Shown piece after piece: positions 54,819 through 64,000 of a stretch of 64,000 nucleotides of DNA. The notes under the pieces were generated by a model that had not been told where the DNA came from, did not search any database, and worked only from the letters and a program-made list of their open reading frames with translations. The position numbers were made by a program, and so were the translations under genes. Origin of the DNA: Acidiphilium iwatense (GTDB taxonomy: Bacteria > Pseudomonadota > Alphaproteobacteria > Acetobacterales > Acetobacteraceae); assembly GCF_021556475.1 (NCBI RefSeq), contig NZ_JAKGBZ010000002.1, positions 62,001 through 126,000 on the forward strand. The letters are read 5' to 3'. Position 1 is the stretch's first letter, and the number at the start of each line of letters is the position of its first letter.

Positions 54819-56249
54819 ATGTACCAGGATGTGATGCTGCATATCGGCGGCGAATGGACCGGCGCGAAATCGGGCCGCACGCTCGATGTCCTCAACCCGG
54901 CAACCGAGGAAAAAATCGGCACCGCCGCCCATGCCGAGCGCGCCGATCTCGACGCCGCGATTGCCGCCGCCGAGACCGGCTTCGTCGCTTGGCGCAAGAC
55001 CAGCCCGCAGGCCCGCGCGAAAATCATGCGCAAGGCCGCCAATCTGATCCGCGAGCGTGCCGACACCATCGCCCGCACCATGACCATGGAACAGGGCAAA
55101 CCGCTCCCCGAGGCGAAGGGCGAAACCCTGCTCGCCGCCGACGTGATCGACTGGTTCGCCGAGGAGGCCCCGCGCACCTATGGCCGGGTCATTCCGGCCC
55201 GTGCCGACGGCGTCTATCAGCTCGTCGTCAAGGAGCCGGTCGGCATCGTCGCCGCCTTCACGCCGTGGAACTTCCCGCTCAATCAGGCGGTACGCAAGGT
55301 TTCCGCCGCCATCGCCGCCGGCTGCGCGGTGATTCTGAAAGGCCCCGAGGAAACCCCCGGCTCCTGCGCCGAACTGGTGCGCGCCTTCGCCGATGCCGGG
55401 CTGCCCGCCGGCGTGCTCAACCTCGTCTACGGCGTGCCGGCCGAGATTTCGGAATATCTCATCCCGCATCATTCGGTCCGCAAAATCTCCTTCACCGGCT
55501 CGACCGTGGTGGGCAAGCACCTCGCCTCACTGGCCGGCAAGCACATGAAGCGCGCCACCATGGAGCTTGGCGGCCACGCCCCCGCCATCGTGTTCGAGGA
55601 CGCCGATCTCGACGCCGCCGCGAAAATCCTCGCCGCCAACAAGTTCCGCAACGCCGGGCAGGTCTGCGTCGCGCCCACGCGGTTCCTGGTCCAGGACAGC
55701 GTCTATGACGGGTTCATGGAGCGCTTCCTCGGTGCTGTCGCCAAAATCAAGGTCGGCGACGGGCTCGAAGCCGGCACCACCATGGGCCCACTCGCCAACG
55801 AGCGCCGCATCCCCGCCATCGAGGGCTTCATCGCCGACGCCAGGCAGCACGGTGCCAAAGTCGCCGCCGGCGGCGAGCGGATCGGCAACAAAGGGTATTT
55901 CTTCCAGCCCACGGTGATGACCGACGTGCCGGTCACCGCCCGCGCGATGAACGAGGAGCCGTTCGGCCCGCTCGCGCTGGTCAACCGTTTCGCCTCCTTC
56001 GACGATGCGATCGCCGAGGCCAACCGGCTCGATTTCGGCCTCGCGGCCTATGCCTATACACGCTCGACCAAAACCGTCACCGCTCTGGGCCACCGGATCG
56101 AGAGCGGCATGGTCTCGATCAACCATCACGGCCTCGCTCTGCCCGAAACCCCGTTCGGTGGGATGAAGGATAGCGGCTATGGCTGGGAAGGCGGCGCGGA
56201 GGCGATCGACTCATACCTCGCCACCAAGTTCGTCACCCAGGCTTCGTGA
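54819..56249 (+). CDS. NAD(P)-dependent succinate/omega-semialdehyde dehydrogenase
   Basis: 476-residue ALDH of the succinate-semialdehyde dehydrogenase type. Catalytic Cys is in [12 protein letters not shown] (about residue 284), general-base Glu in [16 protein letters not shown] (about residue 250), and cofactor site in [10 protein letters not shown] and [11 protein letters not shown]. It probably oxidises the semialdehyde produced by the neighbouring transaminase. An acylating methylmalonate-type enzyme is less likely because the family signature is of the hydrolytic group. Confidence 0.88.
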   Translation: MYQDVMLHIGGEWTGAKSGRTLDVLNPATEEKIGTAAHAERADLDAAIAAAETGFVAWRKTSPQARAKIMRKAANLIRERADTIARTMTMEQGKPLPEAKGETLLAADVIDWFAEEAPRTYGRVIPARADGVYQLVVKEPVGIVAAFTPWNFPLNQAVRKVSAAIAAGCAVILKGPEETPGSCAELVRAFADAGLPAGVLNLVYGVPAEISEYLIPHHSVRKISFTGSTVVGKHLASLAGKHMKRATMELGGHAPAIVFEDADLDAAAKILAANKFRNAGQVCVAPTRFLVQDSVYDGFMERFLGAVAKIKVGDGLEAGTTMGPLANERRIPAIEGFIADARQHGAKVAAGGERIGNKGYFFQPTVMTDVPVTARAMNEEPFGPLALVNRFASFDDAIAEANRLDFGLAAYAYTRSTKTVTALGHRIESGMVSINHHGLALPETPFGGMKDSGYGWEGGAEAIDSYLATKFVTQAS

Positions 56250-56259
56250 CAGGGGCTTC

Positions 56260-56991
56260 GTGAGCAGCGCCCTCGCCGGCAAGACGGCGATCGTCACCGG
56301 CGGCGCCAGCGGCATCGGCCGCGCGATCGCCGCTGGGCTCGCCGCCGAGGGCGCTTCGGTCATCATCTGCGGGCGCGACGAGGCGAAACTCGCCGAAGCC
56401 GCGCGCGCGATCGGCAGCGAAACCGTCTCGATTTTCACCGCGGACATCACCCGCGAACCCGATGTCGAACGGTTGTTTGCCGCCGCCGAAGCCCGCTTCG
56501 GCGGACGATTGGACATTCTGGTCAACAATGCCGGCCGCGCCACCCACACCCGCACCGAAGACCTGCCGATGGCGGATTTCGAGGCGGTCATCGCGGTCAA
56601 CGTCACCGCCGCGTTTCGCTGCGCCCAACGCGCCTTCCGCATCATGAAGGCGCAGAAATCGGGCCGGATCATCAATATCGGCTCGGTCTCGGCCCGCGTG
56701 CCGCGCCGCAATTCGGTGCCCTACACCACCTCGAAATTCGCCCTCGAGGGCATGACCCGAGCGCTGGCCCTCGATGGCCGGATGCACGGCATCGCGGTCT
56801 CCATCCTGCATCCCGGCAACACCGAAAGTTCCATCTGGCCGGATCAGGAGGCGACACGGCGCGAGGAAGGGCTCATGCCCGCCGATCAGGTCGCCCGCGC
56901 CGCCGTGCTGATGGCGACCCTCCCGCCCGGCATCAATTTGTTGGATGCAACGATTTTGCCGTTGACCATGCCGCTGTTGGGTCGTGGCTGA
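56260..56991 (+). CDS. SDR-family oxidoreductase
   Basis: 243 residues. Cofactor motif TGGASGIGRAIA (about 13-24), NNAG near residue 88, and the catalytic set S, Y, K in IGSVSARVPRRNSVPYTTSK. The GTG at 56260 is chosen with AGGGG six bases before it; the longer upstream frame overlaps the ALDH gene. The substrate is unknown. A diverged partial copy of this gene's 3' region is found again downstream at 58122-58204. Confidence 0.88.
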   Translation: MSSALAGKTAIVTGGASGIGRAIAAGLAAEGASVIICGRDEAKLAEAARAIGSETVSIFTADITREPDVERLFAAAEARFGGRLDILVNNAGRATHTRTEDLPMADFEAVIAVNVTAAFRCAQRAFRIMKAQKSGRIINIGSVSARVPRRNSVPYTTSKFALEGMTRALALDGRMHGIAVSILHPGNTESSIWPDQEATRREEGLMPADQVARAAVLMATLPPGINLLDATILPLTMPLLGRG

Positions 56992-58120
56992 GGCGGTCAC
57001 TATAAAACAGGCCGTCGCGTTTCGCCTGCGGCGGCATCATCTGATTGACCCCGTTTCCGCCGACCAACTCCCCGCAATGATCGGGGACATCTGCGGCCTC
57101 CAGGCGCAAATCCCCTCAGCCGCCGAACAAGCCGCGTCGGTCAGAACCACAAACCTCCAATCCGGCACCCTCACCAAAGCGCTGGAAACCAGCGGAACCC
57201 TGGCCCGAACCTGGCTGATGCGCGGAACGGTGCATATCATCCCGTCCGCCGATCTGCCGCTCTACAGCGCCGCGATCGGCCCGGCCGGACTCCGCGAACT
57301 GCATCGCTGGCTCGGCACCTATGGGCTGACACCGGATCAGATCACCCGCGCCAGCGATGCGGTGTGCAAGGCGCTCGAAACCGGCCCGCTCACCCGGAAA
57401 GACCTCGCGGATCGGGTGGTCGCGCTGGTCGGCGATCAAGCACGCGCCTGGATCGACCACGGCTGGGGCGGCATCGTCAAACAGGCCGCGCTGGAGGGCG
57501 CGATCTGCTTCGGACCAACCAAAGACCGCGACATCAGCTTCGTCCGAACCGACACATGGTTCAAAGCCAGCCCATTGCCAAAACGCCCGCCCGGCCCGGA
57601 AGCGCGCCGATGCCTGCTCGACCGCTATCTCCGCGCCTACGGCCCCGCCACCATCCAGGGTTTCGCGCGCTGGGCCGGCATCCCGTCCGGCGAAGCCAAA
57701 CAGGCCGGCCACGATCTCGCCGACGACCTGATCGACATCACGGTCTATGACCGGCCGACGATCGCCCGACGAGAAGACCTCGACGACCTCGCGACCATCG
57801 CGCCAGCAAGCCGGGTGAGTCTGCTCCCGGCGTTCGATCCCTATGTGCTGGGCTGTTCCGTCAAATCCCATCTGGTCGATGAGCCGCACCAGACACTGAT
57901 CTATCGAAAAGCCGGCTGGGTCGCGGCGACCATTCTGATCGATGGCCGCGCCGCCGGCACCTGGGAAGCGAAACCGCGCGGCAAACGCTTGAATATCACA
58001 ATCACGCCGTTCGCATCATCGCTCGCCAAACACGCTACCGACATCGAAACCGCCGCCGCGCCGCTCGGCCGGCTGCACGGCCTCCCAATCGCGATCCAAA
58101 TCAATGCGGCCGCTGCTTGA
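56984..58120 (+). CDS. AlkZ/YcaQ-like winged-helix DNA glycosylase (HTH_42)
   Basis: 378-residue protein of the winged-helix HTH_42 (former DUF1006) family whose characterised members, AlkZ of Streptomyces and YcaQ of E. coli, excise crosslinked or bulky alkylated bases. The catalytic Q-x-Q motif is at Q40 and Q42 in CGLQAQIPSA, in the same place as the AlkZ Gln pair. Later family parts are TWLMRGTVHIIPSADLPL and LLPAFDPYVLG. GTG start overlaps the SDR stop by 8 bases. Its presence beside a metabolic gene group is unexplained; it may act against alkylating products. Confidence 0.8.
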   Translation: MAEAVTIKQAVAFRLRRHHLIDPVSADQLPAMIGDICGLQAQIPSAAEQAASVRTTNLQSGTLTKALETSGTLARTWLMRGTVHIIPSADLPLYSAAIGPAGLRELHRWLGTYGLTPDQITRASDAVCKALETGPLTRKDLADRVVALVGDQARAWIDHGWGGIVKQAALEGAICFGPTKDRDISFVRTDTWFKASPLPKRPPGPEARRCLLDRYLRAYGPATIQGFARWAGIPSGEAKQAGHDLADDLIDITVYDRPTIARREDLDDLATIAPASRVSLLPAFDPYVLGCSVKSHLVDEPHQTLIYRKAGWVAATILIDGRAAGTWEAKPRGKRLNITITPFASSLAKHATDIETAAAPLGRLHGLPIAIQINAAAA

Positions 58121-58121
58121 T

Positions 58122-58204
58122 CAAATCGCGATCTCCATCCCGCATCCTGATAATATCGAAAGCTCCATTTGGCCGGACCAGGAGGCGGCGCGGCTTCCAC
58201 CTTA
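58122..58204 (+). pseudogene. Decayed SDR gene fragment
   Basis: Translates in one frame to IAISIPHPDNIESSIWPDQ followed by EAARLPP and a stop. It matches the segment GIAVSILHPGNTESSIWPDQ, then EATRRE, of the intact SDR gene at 56260-56991 (its bases 56795-56870). The fragment has no start or upstream SDR sequence, because the glycosylase gene ends directly before it. It looks like the remnant of a tandem SDR copy interrupted or cut by insertion of the glycosylase gene. Confidence 0.75.
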
Positions 58205-58364
58205 ATTCCACCCGGGGCTGGTCCTCACTGCAGGGTCCAGTTCAGTGACCGCGCCGCCGGGCAACCGTCGCACCGATCCAACGCCATCGACACGATCCGG
58301 GTTTACAATCCGCCGATCGGGTGCAAATCCGGGGCAGCCCGTTTCACCACCGAAGGACCACTCG

Positions 58365-59468
58365 ATGGCGTCGCAGACCGCCGCCGGTATCGCCATGAAC
58401 CAGAGCCGGGCCGCGCGCGCCGCATCGCCGGAAAACCGCCGGCTGGTGGCCGCGTGGCTGTTCGTCAGTTTCGCCCTGATCGTCGAGATGTTCGGGATCG
58501 GCGCCTATGTGCAGAACGACAATGCCGGGCTGTCGATCATGGCGTGGCAGCCGGTTTCCGGCATCATCCCGCCGCTGACCCATGCGGCGTGGGAGCGCAT
58601 GTTCGCTCTCTACAAGACTATCCCGCAATACCAACTGCTCAACAGCCACATGGACCTCGCCGGGTTCAAGGCGATTTTCTGGCCGGAATGGATTCATCGC
58701 CTATGGGGCCGCCTGCTCGGCCTCGATTTTGGAATCCCGCTCGTCTGGTTCTGGTGGACCGGAAGGCTGGAACGCCGCCTGCGCCCGTGGCTTCTGCTCC
58801 TGTTCGTCCTCGGCGGCATTCAGGGGCTGATCGGCTGGTGGATGGTCGCCTCGGGCTTTCACCCCGGCATGACCGAGGTTTCGGTCTGGCGCCTGTCGAT
58901 CCATTACTGCTTCGCGACCGCGCTGGCGATCGCCGTTTTCTGCTCCGGCCTCGTCGTGCTCAGGCCCGAGTCCGAACGCCTGCCGCCTGCCGAAGCCGCG
59001 AAATACCGCACGGCGCGCGGCTTCGCGATCGCCTCGATCGTGGCGATCTGCATCGCGATCGTCGCCGGCACGTTCCTCTCCGGCACCCACGCCTACACCA
59101 TCGACAACACGTTCCCGCTGATGCAGGGGCGCTGGATTCCGCCCGGTTACGCAACGCTCCACCCGTTCTGGCGCAACTGGGTCCTGAACAAGGCTGCGGC
59201 GCAGTGGGATCACCGGCTGCTCGGCACCGTGGCGGCGCTGGTGGTCATCGCCGCCGTGGTCGCGGCGATCCGCGCCGATCTGCCGCCGCGCGCCCGCGAT
59301 GCGTTCCTGGTGATGGGCGGCCTTCTGATCGTGCAGTATATTCTGGGCGTGACCACGCTGGTTTCGAAGATCCTGGATATCGGCATCGTGCATCAGATGA
59401 ACGCCGTTCTGCTGCTGGCGGCCGCGGTATGGGCGTATTTCGAGCTGCGGGGACGCCGCTCAGCATGA
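58365..59468 (+). CDS. ctaA: Heme A synthase CtaA/COX15, canonical copy
   Basis: 367-residue eight-helix membrane protein converting heme O to heme A for cytochrome oxidase. The conserved Glu and first His are E108 and H111 in WPEWIHRLWGR; later His residues are H180 in SIHYCFA, His in AQWDHRLLG and His in VHQMNAVLL. The double-domain layout (helices 1-4 repeated in 5-8) is visible. The ATG follows AAGGA at eight bases. The 244-bp region upstream (58121-58364) contains only the SDR remnant and no riboswitch that I can support. It overlaps the next gene by 4 bases. Confidence 0.93.
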   Translation: MASQTAAGIAMNQSRAARAASPENRRLVAAWLFVSFALIVEMFGIGAYVQNDNAGLSIMAWQPVSGIIPPLTHAAWERMFALYKTIPQYQLLNSHMDLAGFKAIFWPEWIHRLWGRLLGLDFGIPLVWFWWTGRLERRLRPWLLLLFVLGGIQGLIGWWMVASGFHPGMTEVSVWRLSIHYCFATALAIAVFCSGLVVLRPESERLPPAEAAKYRTARGFAIASIVAICIAIVAGTFLSGTHAYTIDNTFPLMQGRWIPPGYATLHPFWRNWVLNKAAAQWDHRLLGTVAALVVIAAVVAAIRADLPPRARDAFLVMGGLLIVQYILGVTTLVSKILDIGIVHQMNAVLLLAAAVWAYFELRGRRSA

Positions 59469-60529
59469 ACGCCAGGCCCGACCGCCTTGTCGGCAACTGG
59501 CTGCTGCTGATCTGCGTCATGATTTTCGGCATGGTCGTCGGCGGCGGTCATGTGCGCACCATCGGCGCCGGATTTTCGGTCCAGCTCTGGCAGCCGGTGA
59601 TGGGTTTCGTGCCGCCGCTGACCCATCGCGCCTGGGAACGCCTGTTCGCGCTCTATCAGGCAACGCCGCAATTCCAGGCGCTGCATCCCACCATGACCCT
59701 CGCCCAGTTCAAATCCCTCGCCTGGCCGATGCTGCTCGACCGCGACTGGGGACGGCTGATGGCGCTGGTGTTCATCGTTCCGCTCGCGGTTTTCTGGTGG
59801 CGGAGCAGAATCTCCAGCCGGCTCGCGCTGTGGCTCGGGTTGCTGTTCGCCGCCGGGGCCGGCGAAGCGGTGATGGGCTGGCTGATGACCTATCAGGGGC
59901 GCTATGGTGGCGTCCTGCACCCCTCACCGCTGTTTCTGGCGCCCCACCTTATCGTGGCGATGCTGATTTTCACCGCGATGCTATGGACCGCGCTGACCAT
60001 CCGCAACCCCGAACCGGCGCCGATCGCCGGGCACACGGTGCTGCGCGCCCTGCTGACCGCCTCGATCGTGCTGATCATCGCGACGATCGGGCTCGGCGCG
60101 CTGGTCGCGGCGACCCATGCGAACAAGGTGTTCAACACCTTTCCGTTGATGGACGGCCATGCCCTGCCGCCGCACGCACTGAAACTGCATCCGCTCTGGC
60201 TGAATTTTCTTGCCAATAAATCCACGGTGCAGTTCGATCACCGGATCGCTGCGACCATCACCACCCTGGTCGTGGTGGTCGCGGCGGTCATGGGCCTGCG
60301 CGCATCGCTCGGCCCCAAAGCGCGCGATCTGTTCCTGCTCCTGGCGGGGCTGGTCTCGCTGCAATATATACTGGGCATGACAGCGCTGCTCTCCGGCATG
60401 GGTTCGATCGGCTATCTCCACGAACTCAACGCCGTTCTGCTGCTCGCCGCCTGCGTCGCCTGCCGCCACGCGCTGCGCGGTGCCACCGCCATCCGCGCCG
60501 AAACCCTCGCCATGAAGGCCGCTGAATAA
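59465..60529 (+). CDS. Degenerate second heme A synthase homologue
   Basis: 354-residue CtaA-like membrane protein, clearly homologous to the preceding gene along its length, with shared motifs (LWQPVMGFVPPLTHRAWER and PLMDGHALPP). The catalytic Glu and first heme-ligand His are replaced: WPMLLDRDWGR has M89 and D92 instead of Glu and His. The other three His positions are kept (APHLIVAML, QFDHRIAAT, LHELNAVLL). Divergence across the whole gene excludes recent duplication. It could be a partner subunit of the first CtaA or a heme-binding protein of another role. Confidence 0.88.
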   Translation: MNARPDRLVGNWLLLICVMIFGMVVGGGHVRTIGAGFSVQLWQPVMGFVPPLTHRAWERLFALYQATPQFQALHPTMTLAQFKSLAWPMLLDRDWGRLMALVFIVPLAVFWWRSRISSRLALWLGLLFAAGAGEAVMGWLMTYQGRYGGVLHPSPLFLAPHLIVAMLIFTAMLWTALTIRNPEPAPIAGHTVLRALLTASIVLIIATIGLGALVAATHANKVFNTFPLMDGHALPPHALKLHPLWLNFLANKSTVQFDHRIAATITTLVVVVAAVMGLRASLGPKARDLFLLLAGLVSLQYILGMTALLSGMGSIGYLHELNAVLLLAACVACRHALRGATAIRAETLAMKAAE

Positions 60530-61965
60530 TGTCCGAAGCACTCGCCACCGCCGACCGGCTGTTCCACCACAACGAGGGGCTGGATGTGCTGGAAGCGCGC
60601 CGCGCCATCGCCCCGGTGCTCGACCCGGCCGATGACGGCGAATTGTTCCTCGAATACCGCGAATCCGAAATCGTCAGCCTGGATGATGGCCGCATCCGCA
60701 ATGCCAGCTTCGACAGCCGGCGCGGCTTCGGCCTGCGCTCGGTAACCGGCGAGGCGGCGATCTACGCCCATGCCGGCGAAATCTCGGATGCGGCACTGGC
60801 CCGCGCGGTCGCGACATTGCAGGATGCCCGGCCGGGCGAAACCGGGCTGGTCTCGGTCGGGCCGGCAACGGCGTCCCGGCCGCTCTACACGGCACTGAAC
60901 CCGCTCGCCGAAATGCCGTTCGCCGCCCGCGCCGCCCTGCTCGGTGAGATCGACGCCTATGCGCGGGGTGCCGATTCCCGCGTGGTTCAGGTGATGGCGA
61001 GCCTCGCCGGCGAGTGGCAGGTGGTGGAAATTCTCCGCGCCGACGGGGTGCGCGCCGCCGATATCCGGCCGCTGGTGGTGCTGCATGTCTCGGTGGTGAT
61101 GGAGCAGAACGGGCGGCGCGAATCCGGTGGTCACGGCGCCGGCGGCCGCGAGACCTATTCCAGCGTCACCGCGCCGGAGTTCTGGCGCGCTGCGGTCGAC
61201 AAGGCGATCCGCAACGCCGCGCTCAACCTTGAAAGCATTGCCGCGCCCGCCGGCGAGATGCCGGTGGTGCTCGGCGCCGGCTGGCCCGGCATTCTGCTGC
61301 ACGAGGCGATCGGCCATGGGCTGGAAGGCGACTTCAACCGCAAGAAAACCTCCGCCTTCGCCGGGCTGCTGGGCAAGCGGGTGGGCTCCAAAGGCGTCAC
61401 CGTCATCGACGACGGCACCATCCCCGACCGGCGCGGTTCGCTCACCGTCGATGACGAAGGCACGCCCACCAACCGCACCGTGCTGATCGAGGACGGCATT
61501 CTCACCGGCTACATCCAGGACCGCCAGAACGCCCGGCTGATGAGCATGCGCGCCACCGGCAACGGCCGCCGCCAATCCTACGCCCATCTGCCGATGCCGC
61601 GCATGACCAACACCATCATGCTCGCCGGCGACGCCTCGCGCGACGACATGATCCGCTCGATCAAGCGCGGGCTCTACGCCGCCAATTTCGGCGGCGGCCA
61701 GGTCGATATCACCTCGGGCAAATTCGTGTTCTCGGCCTCGGAAGCCTACCTGATCGAAGACGGCAGGATCGGCGCGCCGGTGAAGGGGGCCACGCTGATC
61801 GGCAACGGGCCGGACGCGCTGACCAAAGTGGAGATGATCGGCGCCGATCTCGAACTCGACCCCGGCATCGGCACCTGCGGCAAGAACGGCCAGGGCGTGC
61901 CGGTCGGCGTCGGTCAGCCGACGATCAAAATCTCCGGCCTGACCGTCGGCGGCACGGCGGCCTAA
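60529..61965 (+). CDS. tldD: Metalloprotease TldD
   Basis: 478 residues, catalytic subunit of the TldD-TldE protease, which degrades unfolded peptides and processes some ribosomal peptides. The zinc motif [11 protein letters not shown] is near residue 258, with conserved [11 protein letters not shown] after it and the C-terminal [26 protein letters not shown]. It starts inside the stop of the CtaA homologue (TAATG). The partner tldE/pmbA is not in the window. Confidence 0.95.
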   Translation: MSEALATADRLFHHNEGLDVLEARRAIAPVLDPADDGELFLEYRESEIVSLDDGRIRNASFDSRRGFGLRSVTGEAAIYAHAGEISDAALARAVATLQDARPGETGLVSVGPATASRPLYTALNPLAEMPFAARAALLGEIDAYARGADSRVVQVMASLAGEWQVVEILRADGVRAADIRPLVVLHVSVVMEQNGRRESGGHGAGGRETYSSVTAPEFWRAAVDKAIRNAALNLESIAAPAGEMPVVLGAGWPGILLHEAIGHGLEGDFNRKKTSAFAGLLGKRVGSKGVTVIDDGTIPDRRGSLTVDDEGTPTNRTVLIEDGILTGYIQDRQNARLMSMRATGNGRRQSYAHLPMPRMTNTIMLAGDASRDDMIRSIKRGLYAANFGGGQVDITSGKFVFSASEAYLIEDGRIGAPVKGATLIGNGPDALTKVEMIGADLELDPGIGTCGKNGQGVPVGVGQPTIKISGLTVGGTAA

Positions 61966-61971
61966 GCCCCG

Positions 61972-63591
61972 TTATTCCGCAGCAACTTGCGCGGGCGCGT
62001 TGCGATCGGCCAGGATCATCCGCGCCGCTTTTTCGCCGATCACCATGGCCGGCGCGTTGGTGTTGCCGCTGATGACGGTCGGCATGATCGAGGCATCCGC
62101 CACCCGCAGCCCCGCCACGCCATGCACCCGCAGCCGGTCATCGACCACGGCCATCGGGTCGCTGCCCATCTTGCAGGTGCCGACCGGGTGGTAGATCGTC
62201 TCGGCCTGGGCGCGGATCGAGGCGATGACCGCAGCATCGCTGACATTGCGCGGGCCCGGTTCCACCTCGCCGCCGGAAATCCCCGCCATTGACGGTGCCG
62301 CCATGATCCGCCGCCCCAGCTTCACGCCCCCGAGCAGTTCGGCGACATCGTCATCGTGCGACAGATAATTCGGGTCGATCAGCGGATCGGCCAGCGGATC
62401 GGCGGATTTCAGCCCGATATATCCCCGGCTTTTCGGCCGCAACTGGCAGACATGCAGGGTCATGCCGTAGCCCAGAGTCGGCTTGCGGCCATGGTCGCGC
62501 AACATGGTGGGCAGAAAATGAAACTGGATTTCCGGGACCTCGCTCTCCGGCGTCAGTTTCGCGAAACCGCCCGCCTCGGCGGCGTTGGAGGCGAACATGC
62601 CCGAGCCCTTGCCGCGAAACTCGAAGAAGGCGCGCACCAGGCGCGGCAGCATCCCCGGCCCGACTCCCACCGCCTGCTTGGTCCGGTCACGCACCAGGAT
62701 GGCGTAATCCAGATGATCCTGCAGGTTCCGCCCCACCCCCGGTAACTCATGGCAGAGCTGGATGCCGGCGCGGGCGATCTCCGCGCGCGGCCCGATCCCC
62801 GAGAGCAGCAGCAGATGCGGCGAGTTGATCGCGCCGCCGGCCAGGACCACCTCGCGCCGCGCCATCACCCGCTCGGTGCCCTGCGGCGTTTTGATCTCGA
62901 CGCCGATCGCCCGGTTGCCGTCCATCAGCACGCGCAGCGCCCGCGCCTCGGTCCTGATGGTGAGGTTCGGCCGCGCCTTGATCGCATCCAGATAGGCGCG
63001 CGCGGATGAAAATCGCTTGCCGTCCTTCTGCGTCACCTGGTAGGCGCCGGCACCTTCCTGCCGCGCGCCGTTGAAATCGGGGTTGCGCGGCAGGCCGGCC
63101 TCGATCGCGGCCTGGATGAACACCGGCCCCAGCCCGTTCGGATTGCGCAGATCGGCGACGTTCAGTTCGCCATCGGCGCCGTGATACTCATCGGCGCCCC
63201 GCTCGTTGCGCTCAAGCGCCTTGAAGATCGGCAACAGGCTCGACCATCCCCAGCCCGGATTGCCCTGCGCTTCCCACCCATCGTAATCCGCCGGCGCGCC
63301 GCGCATATAGATCATCGCGTTGATCGACGACGATCCACCCAGCGTCTTACCGCGCGGCCAATAGAGCCTGCGGCCGTTGAGTTGCGCCTGCTTCTCGGTG
63401 TTGAAATACCAGTTATAGGTCTTCGTCCCGAGCAGCCCGACGATGCCGAGCGGCGTGTCGATCATCAGCGATTTGTCGGCCTTGCCCGCTTCGAGCAGGC
63501 AGACCCGGTCGCCCGGATCGGCCGATAGCCGGTTCGCGAGCACCGCACCCGCCGAACCCGCACCCACGATGACGTAATCGAACTCGGACAT
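61972..63591 (-). CDS. GMC oxidoreductase (choline dehydrogenase-like)
   Basis: 539-residue FAD flavoprotein. N-terminal dinucleotide motif [22 protein letters not shown] signature 1 in [19 protein letters not shown] (about residues 80-98), signature 2 in [16 protein letters not shown] (about 262), and active-site His residues in [10 protein letters not shown] and the [18 protein letters not shown] end. It oxidises an alcohol; the group includes choline, alkan-1-ol and polyethylene glycol dehydrogenases. The ATG at 63591 follows GGGAGG. It converges on tldD with six bases between stops. Confidence 0.9.
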   Translation of the reverse strand: MSEFDYVIVGAGSAGAVLANRLSADPGDRVCLLEAGKADKSLMIDTPLGIVGLLGTKTYNWYFNTEKQAQLNGRRLYWPRGKTLGGSSSINAMIYMRGAPADYDGWEAQGNPGWGWSSLLPIFKALERNERGADEYHGADGELNVADLRNPNGLGPVFIQAAIEAGLPRNPDFNGARQEGAGAYQVTQKDGKRFSSARAYLDAIKARPNLTIRTEARALRVLMDGNRAIGVEIKTPQGTERVMARREVVLAGGAINSPHLLLLSGIGPRAEIARAGIQLCHELPGVGRNLQDHLDYAILVRDRTKQAVGVGPGMLPRLVRAFFEFRGKGSGMFASNAAEAGGFAKLTPESEVPEIQFHFLPTMLRDHGRKPTLGYGMTLHVCQLRPKSRGYIGLKSADPLADPLIDPNYLSHDDDVAELLGGVKLGRRIMAAPSMAGISGGEVEPGPRNVSDAAVIASIRAQAETIYHPVGTCKMGSDPMAVVDDRLRVHGVAGLRVADASIMPTVISGNTNAPAMVIGEKAARMILADRNAPAQVAAE

Positions 63592-63867
63592 CGTATTCCT
63601 CCCAATTTTCCCGTCATGGCGGGTATTATCTCTAATAGAACCATTTATTGACGTTTGCGGCAATATGGACTGTCTGAAAATTCAAATTTCGGGCAATATC
63701 ACGGTTACGCGATCACCCGGCCGACGCGCCGCTTTGCGCATCTCATTGTTTCGGCTAGCTTCAGAGCTGAAGCTGCCCCCGCGAGATGATCGAAGGCGCT
63801 GGACGCAGTACGAACAAATTGCCACCAGGTCCGAAATATCAAACGGGGGCACTACCCGCCGGTCGTT

Positions 63868-64000
63868 TCACAATTGCAACCCGATCGCCGAGCCGGTTTT
63901 CAGGGGCACCAGCCGCTCCGCGAGGCCGAGTGCCGCGAAGGCACGTTCGAGTTCCTCCCGGCTTTCGGTGAAATGCGCCCAGCCATCGGTATGAACGGCG
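63868..64000 (-). CDS. C-terminal end of a probable MBL-fold metallo-hydrolase, 5' part outside window
   Basis: Only about 43 C-terminal residues are present, including VHTDGWAHFTESREELERAF and LVPLKTGSAIGL before the stop. This His-x-x-Gly-Trp tail is common in beta-lactamase-fold hydrolases of the COG2220 type. The active-site domain is beyond the window, so function is uncertain. The 276-bp gap 63592-63867 to the GMC gene is somewhat AT-richer and shows no gene that I can support. Confidence 0.55.
   Translation of the reverse strand, partial: AVHTDGWAHFTESREELERAFAALGLAERLVPLKTGSAIGLQL

Noticed and set aside
58320-58345. Segment GGGTGCAAATCCGGGGC reminiscent of a cobalamin riboswitch core
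   Set aside because: The B12 box and the rest of the conserved aptamer are absent, only about 20 bases remain before the ctaA start, and ctaA has no cobalamin link.
58169-60529. Single 786-residue open frame spanning both ctaA genes
   Set aside because: The first two thirds are out of frame with the first CtaA protein; only the last part is the real second gene starting at 59465.
63592-63994. Plus-strand open frame of 109 codons at the right end
   Set aside because: It overlaps the probable MBL-fold gene end on the other strand and has no ribosome site or recognisable motif.

Overview
The window is a high-GC alphaproteobacterial chromosome segment. Acetobacteraceae is my best guess, from the look of the ribosomal and RNA polymerase proteins and the enzyme repertoire; no search was run. 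Nearly all sequence is coding. Genes are packed with ATGA, TAATG and GTGA overlaps.

Left flank (1-4.8 kb): the 3'-truncated end of a mercuric-reductase-like flavoprotein gene, a PhyH-type Fe(II)/2-oxoglutarate oxygenase gene followed closely by a COG4091 dehydrogenase gene with a SAF domain, ferredoxin-NADP reductase, and a tiny secreted protein with an internal repeat.

Acyl-CoA catabolic island (4.8-16.7 kb): seven minus-strand genes in a tight operon (DUF35 protein, Cys-less thiolase, ADP-forming acyl-CoA synthetase, MaoC hydratase, two adjacent acyl-CoA dehydrogenases, HSD17B4-like SDR). Upstream lie an MFS carrier, a larger acyl-CoA dehydrogenase and a divergent IclR regulator. The gene set resembles actinobacterial steroid side-chain (igr-type) operons that end in retro-aldol cleavage. 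A 22-bp motif (18/22 identical) is shared by the operon promoter region and the iclR intergenic region and is a candidate operator. Two tRNA genes (Thr-TGT, Ala-GGC) and a small lipoprotein separate this island from the next block.

Translation and transcription block (17.7-45.9 kb, all minus): read in transcription order it is rplK-rplA-rplJ-rplL-rpoB-rpoC, then a strong terminator, then rpsL-rpsG-tuf, the S10 operon, the spc operon, secY-adk, and rpsM-rpsK-rpoA-rplQ, closed by an intrinsic terminator. fusA is missing between rpsG and tuf, rpmJ is missing near secY/adk, and secE/nusG do not precede rplK. Several RNA hairpins lie between genes, including a terminator-like hairpin in the rpsL leader.

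Right flank (46-64 kb): aldo/keto reductase, gltX, a NagD-like HAD phosphatase, pyrD, a lipoprotein and an FAH-family hydrolase. Then comes a compact restriction-modification pair (BglII-like nuclease and MT-A70-type adenine methylase). A plus-strand omega-amino acid degradation pair (class III aminotransferase, semialdehyde dehydrogenase) follows, with an SDR and an AlkZ/YcaQ-like DNA glycosylase. Next are a decayed SDR fragment, two tandem heme A synthase homologues of which the second lacks the conserved Glu and first His, tldD, a GMC oxidoreductase, and the 3' end of a probable MBL-fold hydrolase.

Most notable: the igr-like retro-aldolase island with its candidate regulon motif, the tandem asymmetric CtaA pair, the missing fusA, and the candidate rpsL-leader attenuator.
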